Shown: positions 8,603-17,358 of the stretch, piece by piece
Numbering within the stretch: position 1 is the stretch's first letter
How the letters are laid out: each line of letters opens with the position of its first letter
Assembly (NCBI RefSeq): GCF_963676815.1
Contig: NZ_OY781365.1
Location: forward strand, 5,428,501 to 5,492,500
Direction: 5' to 3'
Length of the DNA stretch: 64,000 bases
DNA from: an uncultured Draconibacterium sp.
GTDB lineage: Bacteria > Bacteroidota > Bacteroidia > Bacteroidales > Prolixibacteraceae
The notes under the pieces: generated by a model
What the model was told of the DNA's origin: nothing
Databases searched by the model: none
What the model saw: only the letters and a program-made list of their open reading frames with translations
Program-made: the position numbers and the translations under genes

Positions 8603-10960
8603 TCAGGCAATACTCATTTTAAATTTGTATTCGCCATATCCTTTTTTCCAGTATTTATGGCCATAACCATACTCATAACTTCTATTGATTGTGTCGTTCA
8701 GGACAATAGATGAACGTTTTATTTTGTTGAACTGAACAATTTTAGCAATTTGTTTAATTTGTTTTTTGTGGCTGTAATTGATTCTAAGCACAAACAGACT
8801 AATGTCTGAAAAATGACTGGTTGATATAGCATCTGGAATTAGCAAAAGTGGAGCATTATCTATAATAATGTAGTCGTAGTTTTCACGGGTATTTCTAATT
8901 AGTAGTTCAAATTTATTGATGTCAAATAAATCTGAAGGATTATTGGTAGCTTCACCTGCCTGAATAAACATTAGATTAGGAATGTCAGTAGATACAATAA
9001 TCTCGTTAATGCTTTTATCTTCACGCAAATAGCTACTCAGGCCAGCTTTTTCTTTTTGTTTAAAAAATTGTTGAAGTGTTGGACGATGAAGATCAGCCCC
9101 AATAAGTAAAACTTTTTGTTTGTTTTTGGCTAGAATAGCAGATAAGTTAGATGAAATAAAAGATTTTCCTTCACCTGGAATTAAGGAGTTAATTGATATT
9201 ACTTTGGCCCCCGGTACCTCTAAAAACGTATTCAGATTTGTTTTTAATCCTCTGAACGACTCTGCTATACCCGAACGGGGATGATGAATAACTGGCAGGT
9301 TTGATTTATACCGATGTTTAATTATACCTTCCAGAACCGGAATATTTGTTCCACTTTCAACTTCTTCTCTGGTTTCAACTTTATTATTAAAAAATCCTAA
9401 AAGGGTAATAAAGAGAAACGGAATAACAGCTCCGGAAGCAAGACCTACTACTAAATTTGTTAAAAGGTTTGGACCAACACGAACTGCCGATTCTGTTAAC
9501 GCAGCATCAATTATTTGAACTTGTGGAGCAATGGATGCTTTTGTTATTGAAGCCTCAGCCTTTCGCTCCAACATATAATTGTACAAATCATTATTTAAAT
9601 CAAATTCTCTTTGAATACCAATTAAATTTCGCTCTGTTTCGGGTAAGCTTCTCAGTCGTCCCTGAATTGTATTAAACCGATCCTCTAAGCTCTCTTTTCG
9701 TGATTGTGTAGTTTTAAGTTGATTTTTGATGGTTTCCTCAAGCCCGTCGCGCGCAATTTTAATTTCTTTTTGAAGTACGATGTAGGTCGGATTCTTTTCC
9801 TCAACACTATACGATAAAACTTCTCTTCGGCTATACAATTCAGTTAATCGCGTGAGTAGTGAGTTGAGACTCGGGTCGGTAATACCAATAATTGACGGAT
9901 TAAGCATTTCTGACATTTTTTTAGAATCATCGATATACTGCAGCAAATCTTTGTAGTAATCGATTTGCAATTCTGTTAAATACTGTTCCTGTTCAATTTC
10001 TTCCAGCCTTGAATAAACAATTTGAGCTTCCTGTCCCAGGTTCATTACCTGGTTGTTTCTGCGGTAGGTGCTAAAAGTCTCTTCAGCAGTATCCAGTGAT
10101 TTCTTTATACGTAAAAGCTGAGAATCAATAAATTCAATTGATTTTTCAGAGCTATTGTACTTATTCTGCATTCCAAATTGTATAAAAACATTGTTTAGCT
10201 CATTGATAAAATCTGCATCTTTCTGTTTCACTTCGCCTTCAAGACTTACTGAAATAATATCCGAATTTTCTTCCTCAACATTAATTCTTGTGTTTGTAAG
10301 GTATTTGTTGGTTAGATTATTTAAGTTGTTGAACACCAATATATAGGTTTGGTTAGGTTCTGCATTTCGTTGTGTTAGCGAAAAATTGAAGAATTTATTT
10401 GTAAATGGTTCATTAAAATTAACTTCCTGGCTAATATCAATCTTTTCAACATAATTATTCAAATCTGTTTCACCTTTAATATTAACCTTGTACTTCAAAT
10501 CACTTATTATTTCTATCTCAATAGGAACATCCTGAGCATTAATTGCGTTTGGGGGCTGCGACAAGTTAAATGGTTGGTTATTATAAAGATCAGAATTGTA
10601 TAGTTTTTGTTTTTTATACCAAGAATAATCCCAGTTCAAATTATCTAATGCCTTGCGGTATAATGTAAAAGAGCGAAGTATTCCAATTTGATTTTCTATA
10701 TTGCTATTAGGCATATTAATTATTGAATTTTCGAATGGTAAGAAATTGTTAATTGAATTATCTTCATTAATAATCAGAATCCTGCTTTTTACCAGAAACA
10801 ATTCGGGTGAGTTTTTTGTGAATAGATATCCTGATATCAGTCCAATAATACAAAAGAGTAGAAACCATGGCCACTTCTTAATGTATTTGAAGAGAAGATT
10901 CCTGGTTCTTTCTTTTTCGTGTGTATCAATAAATTTTATTACTTCTTCAATATTATCCAT
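8603..10960 (-). CDS. wzc: Wzc-type chain-length regulator and tyrosine autokinase
   Basis: The 785-residue inner-membrane protein has a first membrane helix at about 30-47, a long periplasmic Wzz region with coiled coil (about 270-480), a second helix (about 505-530) and a cytoplasmic BY-kinase domain. The kinase has Walker A PGEGKS (595-600), a Walker A' region LIGADLHRP (619-627) in which the usual first Asp is Gly, and Walker B YIIID (697-701). The C-terminus carries six tyrosines between 762 and 778, the autophosphorylation cluster. It partners with Wza, encoded 11 bases upstream, to control polymer length and export. Confidence 0.93.
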   Translation of the reverse strand: MDNIEEVIKFIDTHEKERTRNLLFKYIKKWPWFLLFCIIGLISGYLFTKNSPELFLVKSRILIINEDNSINNFLPFENSIINMPNSNIENQIGILRSFTLYRKALDNLNWDYSWYKKQKLYNSDLYNNQPFNLSQPPNAINAQDVPIEIEIISDLKYKVNIKGETDLNNYVEKIDISQEVNFNEPFTNKFFNFSLTQRNAEPNQTYILVFNNLNNLTNKYLTNTRINVEEENSDIISVSLEGEVKQKDADFINELNNVFIQFGMQNKYNSSEKSIEFIDSQLLRIKKSLDTAEETFSTYRRNNQVMNLGQEAQIVYSRLEEIEQEQYLTELQIDYYKDLLQYIDDSKKMSEMLNPSIIGITDPSLNSLLTRLTELYSRREVLSYSVEEKNPTYIVLQKEIKIARDGLEETIKNQLKTTQSRKESLEDRFNTIQGRLRSLPETERNLIGIQREFDLNNDLYNYMLERKAEASITKASIAPQVQIIDAALTESAVRVGPNLLTNLVVGLASGAVIPFLFITLLGFFNNKVETREEVESGTNIPVLEGIIKHRYKSNLPVIHHPRSGIAESFRGLKTNLNTFLEVPGAKVISINSLIPGEGKSFISSNLSAILAKNKQKVLLIGADLHRPTLQQFFKQKEKAGLSSYLREDKSINEIIVSTDIPNLMFIQAGEATNNPSDLFDINKFELLIRNTRENYDYIIIDNAPLLLIPDAISTSHFSDISLFVLRINYSHKKQIKQIAKIVQFNKIKRSSIVLNDTINRSYEYGYGHKYWKKGYGEYKFKMSIA

Positions 10961-10971
10961 TGGTTACGTTT

Positions 10972-11757
10972 TTAAAGAGATAAAAACAATGCTGCTGCTA
11001 CCAATAAAGTAGAAACCGTTGATAAGATTCTGGAATACGTATCGTTGTTTTGTGTACGCCGCTTAAGTTTGCTGGGAGGAATATATACCAAGTCGTTTGG
11101 TTGTAAATTAAATGCCTCTGTATAATAAACACTATTGTTTGTGAGGTCAAGATTATAAGTTAGAATATTATCTGATGTTTCTCTTTTTACGATAACATTT
11201 TTAAGGTCAGCAAATTCGGTTATGCCACTAGCCATACTAATAGCATCATATATTGTGAGATGACCTTCATAATTGTAATAAATTCCCGGATGCGTTAATT
11301 CTCCGCTAACATTAACTTTAAAATTTATGAGTTTTACCTGCACTGTTGGTTCTTTTAGGTATTCCTGTGCTTGTGTCTTTAAATATTCCTGTGCTTGCTC
11401 TAAAGTAAGCCCAGCCAAATTAATTTTACCTAAAATCGGCAAGGTGATTGTTGAATCAGAGGAAACCTTATATCCGTTTATAAAGCGACTTGTCGGAGAA
11501 CCATACATTTGCTCAGTCCCTGAACTTAATCCGTTTACGGCCAGACTAGGATTAAAAAGTTGATTTACTTCCTGATCAAGAGTTAGTACTCTAATATATA
11601 AAATGTCATTGGGTTTAATTTGATGTTTCTTTGGTATTAAAGGTCTGGATTCGTATTCCTGCTGTACCGCCTGAAACATAGTAATATCTTTGGGGCTTCT
11701 GCAAGCTGCAGGGGCAAGTAACAGTAATAAAAGCACATAAGAAATAGTATTCTTCAT
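10972..11757 (-). CDS. wza: Wza-type polysaccharide export lipoprotein
   Basis: The 261-residue protein opens with a lipoprotein signal (LLLLAPAAC, Cys19). A Poly_export domain follows (KPNDILYIRVLTLDQ ... GYKVSSDSTITLPILGKINLAGLTLEQAQ), then an SLBB domain (VNVSGELTHPGIYYN ... LTIYDAISMASGI). A C-terminal hydrophobic helix (about 242-260) fits the amphipathic outer-membrane helix of Wza-like channels. It should form the outer-membrane secretion channel for the polymer and is coupled to wzc directly downstream. Confidence 0.92.
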   Translation of the reverse strand: MKNTISYVLLLLLLAPAACRSPKDITMFQAVQQEYESRPLIPKKHQIKPNDILYIRVLTLDQEVNQLFNPSLAVNGLSSGTEQMYGSPTSRFINGYKVSSDSTITLPILGKINLAGLTLEQAQEYLKTQAQEYLKEPTVQVKLINFKVNVSGELTHPGIYYNYEGHLTIYDAISMASGITEFADLKNVIVKRETSDNILTYNLDLTNNSVYYTEAFNLQPNDLVYIPPSKLKRRTQNNDTYSRILSTVSTLLVAAALFLSL

Positions 11758-11814
11758 TTTATTGGTTTTTGATTATTCCATTCATATTGGGCTACTATTT
11801 TAGAATCCAATTCG

Positions 11815-12480
11815 TTAAAATGATGCTTCTTCTATTGTTTCTACAATAAGTTGAATAGCTGAATTATTAGTTGCTTTTGATGGATTTATTTCCTTTAAAA
11901 CAACACAAGGATTACCGGCAGCAATAACATTTGCCGGAATGAATTTTGTAACAACTGAATTTGCACCTATTATTGAATTTTCACCTATTGTTACTCCTTT
12001 TAATACTAAAGAATTAGCTCCAAGCCAAACATTGTTTTTAATTACAACTGCTTGAGGATTCGAGGTACGGGGATCATCAAGATGTCCATCACCATCTGTA
12101 ATTGTTGTATTGGCTCCAGCTCTGACATTATTGCCAATAATGATTGATTTAAAAGATCCGATAGTTGTTCCACTAAAACCGCAGTTATTTCCAATTGTAA
12201 GACTCGCATTCTTGTTTTTGGTTGCAATTATGCATGGGTGGTTTATGCCAAAAACATTATGCCTTGAACTCATGGAGAAATAACACCCTTCACCTATAGT
12301 AATTTTCGTTGATGGTAAACGCCTGATTATTATTGGGCCATCGAATTTAATCTTCGGAGAAAAATTAATACCCCACCACTTTAGTTTGACAATATTGGGG
12401 ATATAGTATCTTACAATAATTAATTTCTTAATTATTTCATGACAATAATGTGCATAATTCTTTAATTGTAACTTTTTCAT
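11815..12480 (-). CDS. Left-handed beta-helix acyltransferase
   Basis: The 221-residue protein has hexapeptide repeats from about 60 to 195, including ITIGEGCYFS, LTIGNNCGFSGTTIGSF, IIIGNNVRAGANTTITDGDGHL, NNVWLGANSLVLKGVTIGENSIIGANSVV and the closing AAGNPCVVLKE. The segment DGDGH replaces the GNH-type catalytic loop seen in the other acyltransferases here, so it is probably from a different subfamily. A cytoplasmic acetyltransferase acting on a nucleotide sugar or lipid-linked sugar is the likely role. It sits between the polymerase and wza. Confidence 0.8.
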   Translation of the reverse strand: MKKLQLKNYAHYCHEIIKKLIIVRYYIPNIVKLKWWGINFSPKIKFDGPIIIRRLPSTKITIGEGCYFSMSSRHNVFGINHPCIIATKNKNASLTIGNNCGFSGTTIGSFKSIIIGNNVRAGANTTITDGDGHLDDPRTSNPQAVVIKNNVWLGANSLVLKGVTIGENSIIGANSVVTKFIPANVIAAGNPCVVLKEINPSKATNNSAIQLIVETIEEASF

Positions 12481-12521
12481 ACTTATCTGGAGTTACTTAA
12501 ATCAAATGAATCGTACTTGAC

Positions 12522-13844
12522 TTATTTATTAAGATTTCTTTGTTCTTTCGAGAATGAGATTAACTGGAAAAGTTCTGTTACTCTAAAAAGTAAATAAATG
12601 TTGTTGTTTGACAAGCTCCTGATTTTTTTCGACAGACATGCACCAATACAGAGCCAAAATAGAATATAGTCGATTGAATAAGCTGGCAGCCCGAATGGGT
12701 ACATAAGTATTAATCGTTCCAATACAATAAAAGCACAAATAATCGTCAGGTTGTTTTTTGTTCTGTAAAAACCTAAAAACATGGCTCGTAATCCAATAAT
12801 AACCAGCGGGATTAGACCAAGTAGTCCGGTTTTAAGAATTATTTGCAGATAACCAGACTCCACTTCAAGCCGGTGACCGTAAGGAAATCGGAATACATTT
12901 TCATTTTCATTGTAAAGTTCTTGTAGTGTTATGAATCGAGGACTATAGGTTGTGCCTAACGCTCCTCTTCCAAATAATAAATCAGGCCATTTTGAAAAAT
13001 CAATGGCAAAATCCTCAAAAACCATGGTTCTCGTATCAGAATTTAAATTGTCTTTTTCATACGATTTAATATTTTCAACAATCACGGGATCTGAAAAGTG
13101 TTTGCTTAACCTACCGGTGTAAATGTACATAAACCCACAAAATATAATTACAGCGGTAATAACGCCGGTAATTTTAACTGAGATGTTTGTAATACTATTT
13201 AGTTTATTATTGATTCGGAAAGTTGATATTATAACCAAATAGTAGAATAATTTTGCAAACTGGTTACGCTCGCTGGTAATAACAAAAAACAGCATAACCA
13301 CCCCAATAGCCAGATAGGTGTACAAAACATATTCTTTCTCAAGTTTATCTTTATTAAGAAGAAAGAGTGGTAAAATATAAGTTAAACGCCATAAGTAATT
13401 GTTCTCAAAAAAAAACAGGGAAGGACTTAAAATTAAAAAGATTACAATAAATATTTTAGAGAACTGCCATAATGAAATGAACACTTTAAGATTGCCACCC
13501 CAAAACACAAATAACGGAGCCAGCAAAGCTGCCGAATAAAGTCTTCCGCCAAGAAATCGCGGCATCGTTGTTAAGTTGCTAAATGGAATATGAATTGACC
13601 TGAAAATACAAAAAATGAACCAGGTCAAAAGAATTCCAATCAAGATATTATCTTTTGCACTAAAACATGCCGAATTAATAACCGGAAATTTAATGAGACC
13701 AACAATTATTATGATGTATGATAATGTATTAAACAGTAATCTATAGTGTTGTGCATTCAGGTTTAAACCTAAAACAAGAATTAAGGTTGCTATTATAGTA
13801 CTACAATACAGCAGAATAATGCTATTCTTAAAATAATCTACCAC
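12522..13844 (-). CDS. Wzy-like O-antigen/exopolysaccharide polymerase
   Basis: The 440-residue protein is almost wholly hydrophobic, with about eleven to twelve predicted membrane helices. One large extracytoplasmic loop (about 255-335, containing SEYPHRLEVESGYLQ-like residues RFPYGHRLEVESGYLQ) precedes helices with LKTGLLGLIPLVIIGL. That loop-plus-GY/LLG pattern is typical of the Wzy_C/O-antigen ligase family. The context (flippase, Wza, Wzc, no second candidate) points to polymerisation of undecaprenyl-linked repeat units at the periplasmic face. These proteins are poorly conserved, so the call rests on topology and position. Confidence 0.8.
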   Translation of the reverse strand: MVDYFKNSIILLYCSTIIATLILVLGLNLNAQHYRLLFNTLSYIIIIVGLIKFPVINSACFSAKDNILIGILLTWFIFCIFRSIHIPFSNLTTMPRFLGGRLYSAALLAPLFVFWGGNLKVFISLWQFSKIFIVIFLILSPSLFFFENNYLWRLTYILPLFLLNKDKLEKEYVLYTYLAIGVVMLFFVITSERNQFAKLFYYLVIISTFRINNKLNSITNISVKITGVITAVIIFCGFMYIYTGRLSKHFSDPVIVENIKSYEKDNLNSDTRTMVFEDFAIDFSKWPDLLFGRGALGTTYSPRFITLQELYNENENVFRFPYGHRLEVESGYLQIILKTGLLGLIPLVIIGLRAMFLGFYRTKNNLTIICAFIVLERLILMYPFGLPAYSIDYILFWLCIGACLSKKIRSLSNNNIYLLFRVTELFQLISFSKEQRNLNK

Positions 13845-13899
13845 TTTGTCAATACCTTTTAGTTTTATTATTATTCAGGATAGCAGGCAGTTAACCAAC

Positions 13900-14733
13900 T
13901 TATCCCCCTGTTAAGGTTGTTTTGTTTCCGTTGTTTTCAATAATATCTATTATGCGATTAACGAATAGTGAGGAAATTTTTGCAGCACACTTTTTGTTAG
14001 GGTGGGGGTCGTTTATCGAATTTGCATATTCAGGCTTTATAAAAACATCTCCGTCAGTTTCCAGTTCCCTAAAATCCCATATAAATATATTGTCATTCTT
14101 CTCATCCCATTCTTTAATCATCCAGTCACTAAACAAGTTTGCCCTATTTGCAATGTCTTCTGTGGTTGCATTTTTAACCAAAGCGGGGGGTGTCCATACA
14201 ATAAACTTCGTAGTTGAAAACTCATGCATTTTCTTTTTTAGTGCATTGTACTGTAGCTTGTAATTTTCCAGTGTTTTTATCTTTGAATTTACGTTCGGAT
14301 GTCCATCATTCTCTATAATACTGGAAACAGGAAAGCAGTGTTTCCAGATTATTATATCGTAAGTTTTGGTAAGTATTTCCAAAGTCGGTTCTTCCTGAAA
14401 GAGTGAGTCACCTGCATGCTTAACCCAAATGTTATAATAATCATATGGGTAGTTTTTCCACCCGTACGGTTTCTTCTTCGGGAAGTTCTGTGCATAAAAT
14501 TCATATTGGGTATTATGTAGGACATTGTACTTTTGAAATAACCTTTTAACATCTCCTCTCTTTGTTATTTTATACCATATTTTATTATGATTTCCCCTTA
14601 ATATATTCTTTCCGGTACTATGATGCAAAAAGAGGATTTTAGTACTGTTATTCTCTTTCATACTGGTATCGTTTTTACATTCAACAAACAGAACTATAAT
14701 TATTGCCAAGAGCCAAACTGCACGTGTTTTCAT
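13900..14733 (-). CDS. SGNH-like lipoprotein, paralogue of the T9SS-secreted protein
   Basis: The frame is open from 14754, but ATG 14733 is preferred because it gives a proper lipoprotein signal: MKTRAVWLLAIIIVLFVEC, with the Cys at 19. The core repeats the features of 2469-3491: ILFLHHSTGKN, NYPYDYYNIWV, YDIIIWKHCFPVSSI, LENYKLQYNALKKKM, FIVWTPPAL and a final DPHPN. These place a Ser near the N-terminus and Asp/His near the C-terminus, as in SGNH hydrolases. Unlike its paralogue it has no T9SS tail, so it should stay lipid-anchored in the cell envelope. It may add or remove acyl groups on the polymer; that is inference. Confidence 0.65.
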   Translation of the reverse strand: MKTRAVWLLAIIIVLFVECKNDTSMKENNSTKILFLHHSTGKNILRGNHNKIWYKITKRGDVKRLFQKYNVLHNTQYEFYAQNFPKKKPYGWKNYPYDYYNIWVKHAGDSLFQEEPTLEILTKTYDIIIWKHCFPVSSIIENDGHPNVNSKIKTLENYKLQYNALKKKMHEFSTTKFIVWTPPALVKNATTEDIANRANLFSDWMIKEWDEKNDNIFIWDFRELETDGDVFIKPEYANSINDPHPNKKCAAKISSLFVNRIIDIIENNGNKTTLTGG

Positions 14734-14834
14734 TGAATGTATTGGTTGTAGCATAGGTGTAAATAAAATTAAAACTTGTTTACGGGGATTTTTGAACGAA
14801 CTGCGAATGCAATAAACATTATTAAACCAGCGTA

Positions 14835-16295
14835 TTATGTGGCTTTTACTTTTTTACCTGCAGAATTGATCTTCATCCCCTTCGCGAATTCAATGGTCTG
14901 AGGAATTTTATGACGATCAAGTTTTTCTCTGCAGAATGATTTCAGAACTTCTGCTGTTACAATCTGCTTTGCATTTTCTTTCAAAACTATTGTTGCTTTT
15001 ATGGCTTCACCGGTTATATCATCATCAATTGCATCAATGGTACAGTCTACAACATCAGGGAAAGAAACAAGAACTTCCTCAATTTCTTTAGGACTGATTC
15101 GTCTTCCTGCCACTTTAATAATTTCTTTTTTTCGTGCAGTCAGGTAAATGTATCCGTCGCTGTCAATGGTACCAACATCGCCGGTATATAACCATCCATC
15201 TTTTAGTGTCTTTTTTGTACTTTCAGCATCTTTATAATATCCCAGCATGATATTATCACCTTTTGCGATAATTTCACCAATCTCTCCAGCTTGTATTTGT
15301 TGTCCGGTTTCATTTACAACCTTTAGCTGAACATCCGGGATACCGTGTCCAATGGAGCCCAATTTGTCATTTAAATCATCCGGATTGAGGTACGAAAGCC
15401 GTGCGGTAGCTTCGGTTTGTCCATACATTACATAAAATTTGATATCGGGGAAACAACGAATAAATTCGGAAATGAATGTATTGTGTAGTTTACCACCAGC
15501 CTGAGTAACATATCGCAGTGTTGGGAATTTCCCTTTTTTAAAACTTTCTGATTTTCGTAGCAGGATTTGAAAATGACTTGGAACACCAGCAAATCCTGTA
15601 CATTTATATTTATTAATATCATTTAGTACAGTTCCAAGAAATATAAAAGTATTATTTAAAACCATGGAACCGCCAACCCTTAAATGGGTGTGGAGAAGTG
15701 AAAGCCCGTAACAATAGAAAAAAGGCAGTACAACTTCCATAATATCTTTTTGAGAGAGTTTAAGGTATTTTATAATAGAATTTGTGTTGGCAATAATATT
15801 TTTATGGCTTAATACTACACCTTTTTGTTTGCCGGTTGAACCAGATGTGAAAATAATTTGTGCCGACAAATTCGAATCAAAAGTATCATTGTTTTGATAT
15901 TGACTTTCGTTACTTATCAAATCTAAATATTCCGTATCAGTCACAGTTTGTATCACCGAAAGAATTAATTTTTTTTCTAATCTTTTTTCTAAAAAACACA
16001 GAACAAATTCACTTTTTTCAGCGATATAATGGAAATTGCCGATTTCAATTGATGGATTTAGAGGTACACACACATTCCCTGATAACATTATTCCTAAATA
16101 GCAAACCAGAAAAAAACGATTGTTATTACTTACCAATAAAATATTTTTCTGACTTCCAAATTTCTCAGAAAGATAAGTGGCCATTTTCGAACTTTGCTCA
16201 TAAAGACTGGAATATGATATTGTTTCTTTATTTCCTAAAACAAAATCTTTGTCAAGTCTGGCAGTTTTTTCAAATAAATACTGTGTTGCATTCAT
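14835..16295 (-). CDS. AMP-forming acyl/aminoacyl ligase (ANL superfamily)
   Basis: The 486-residue enzyme has the adenylate-forming core motifs: A3 TSGSTGKQKGV (150-160), YGQTEAT, YTGDVG with DSDGYIYLTARKKEIIKVAGRRISPKEIEE, and a C-terminal NSAGKKVKAT containing the catalytic-type Lys. It activates a carboxylate as an adenylate and loads it onto CoA or a carrier protein. A carrier protein gene (19333-19590) lies in the same operon, making that the likely acceptor. The substrate, a fatty, hydroxy or amino acid, cannot be told. Similar ligases accompany an asparagine-synthetase-like protein and an ACP in exosortase/EPS loci. Confidence 0.85.
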   Translation of the reverse strand: MNATQYLFEKTARLDKDFVLGNKETISYSSLYEQSSKMATYLSEKFGSQKNILLVSNNNRFFLVCYLGIMLSGNVCVPLNPSIEIGNFHYIAEKSEFVLCFLEKRLEKKLILSVIQTVTDTEYLDLISNESQYQNNDTFDSNLSAQIIFTSGSTGKQKGVVLSHKNIIANTNSIIKYLKLSQKDIMEVVLPFFYCYGLSLLHTHLRVGGSMVLNNTFIFLGTVLNDINKYKCTGFAGVPSHFQILLRKSESFKKGKFPTLRYVTQAGGKLHNTFISEFIRCFPDIKFYVMYGQTEATARLSYLNPDDLNDKLGSIGHGIPDVQLKVVNETGQQIQAGEIGEIIAKGDNIMLGYYKDAESTKKTLKDGWLYTGDVGTIDSDGYIYLTARKKEIIKVAGRRISPKEIEEVLVSFPDVVDCTIDAIDDDITGEAIKATIVLKENAKQIVTAEVLKSFCREKLDRHKIPQTIEFAKGMKINSAGKKVKAT

Positions 16296-16356
16296 GGTAG
16301 TTTTAATTTAAAATCGAATTGGCAAATTTTGCAGGCATTAGACACGAGATCATTTA

Positions 16357-17358
16357 TTAATAATGGATCGGCGGCATTCTTAAGTAATTCGTCGTTTGCA
16401 TTTTTCGTCTGAAATTTGTGTATATACTTTCAACTTCTTCTTCGGTAAAATTCAATTCTGCAGCAACTTCCGCAGCAGAGTATCCATTCTCCCATCCATG
16501 CCATAACGGATCCATAATATTAAAAGGAAGTTGGAAAAAGAAGTCTTCCTGGGTTTGTTCTGCTGAATAAGTATCCGTTGTTGGTGTTCGTTTGATTATT
16601 CCATCGGGCACACCCAGGAAATGAGCTAATTGATAAACCTGTGTCTTTAACATATGGCCAATTGGCATCACATCGGCACCGCCATCGCCGTATTTAACAA
16701 AAAAACCTTGTCGTACCTCGTGTTTATTAGGCGTACCAATAACAGCATAATGATTTGCTTCGGCATGGTAATAGAGCATCGACATCCGACTTCGTTGCTT
16801 AAAATTTGATGCAGCAACAATTTGCAGGTATTCTTTCAGTGGCAATCTTTTACTTTCAACTTCTCCGTTGCTAAAATGAACGGTAGCATAAAATATCGGT
16901 GGTAATTTCATATTAATTACCTGTTGCTTAATCTCAATTTTAAATTTATCCTCATTCGGATTAAAATCGGGAATTACACTTTTAACGGCTTCGTCTCTTC
17001 TTGCATAACAGCCAAATCCATTTAGTGCGGCAGTTATATCCTCCTCAATTGTTTTAATACCAAATTTACCGGCAAGTTCCAATGCTAGTGTTTTGCTATC
17101 TGAACTTGAATCACGATCCGGCATTATAATGCCAAGTACATTTTTTGCACCTAAAGCCCGGAAAGTGAGTGCAAGGGTTACGGCAGAATCAATTCCACCA
17201 CTAATACCAACCACACCACCTCTTCTTTTAAGCACTTTATAAACATCGTTTTTTAGATGTTCGGTAATGTTCAACACTGTTTGTTCAACATCCGTTAGTT
17301 TTACAATATCACTTGAGAATGCTGGTTTCTTTGCAATGGTTTTTAACGAGATATTCAT
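16357..17358 (-). CDS. NAD-synthetase-like ATP-pyrophosphatase
   Basis: The 333-residue protein carries the N-type ATP pyrophosphatase loop GISGGIDSAV (51-60) and the NadE signature regions YYHAEANHYAVIGTPNKHEVRQGFFVKYGDGGADVMPIGHMLKTQVYQLA and RTPTTDTYSAEQTQEDFFF. It has no N-terminal glutaminase domain, so it would use free ammonia or an external amide source. Its first 50 bases overlap the 3' end of the asnB-like gene, implying tight coupling. In this setting a role in amidating a carrier-bound or sugar-bound carboxylate is at least as likely as NAD synthesis. A second housekeeping nadE elsewhere would support that. Confidence 0.75.
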   Translation of the reverse strand: MNISLKTIAKKPAFSSDIVKLTDVEQTVLNITEHLKNDVYKVLKRRGGVVGISGGIDSAVTLALTFRALGAKNVLGIIMPDRDSSSDSKTLALELAGKFGIKTIEEDITAALNGFGCYARRDEAVKSVIPDFNPNEDKFKIEIKQQVINMKLPPIFYATVHFSNGEVESKRLPLKEYLQIVAASNFKQRSRMSMLYYHAEANHYAVIGTPNKHEVRQGFFVKYGDGGADVMPIGHMLKTQVYQLAHFLGVPDGIIKRTPTTDTYSAEQTQEDFFFQLPFNIMDPLWHGWENGYSAAEVAAELNFTEEEVESIYTNFRRKMQTTNYLRMPPIHY

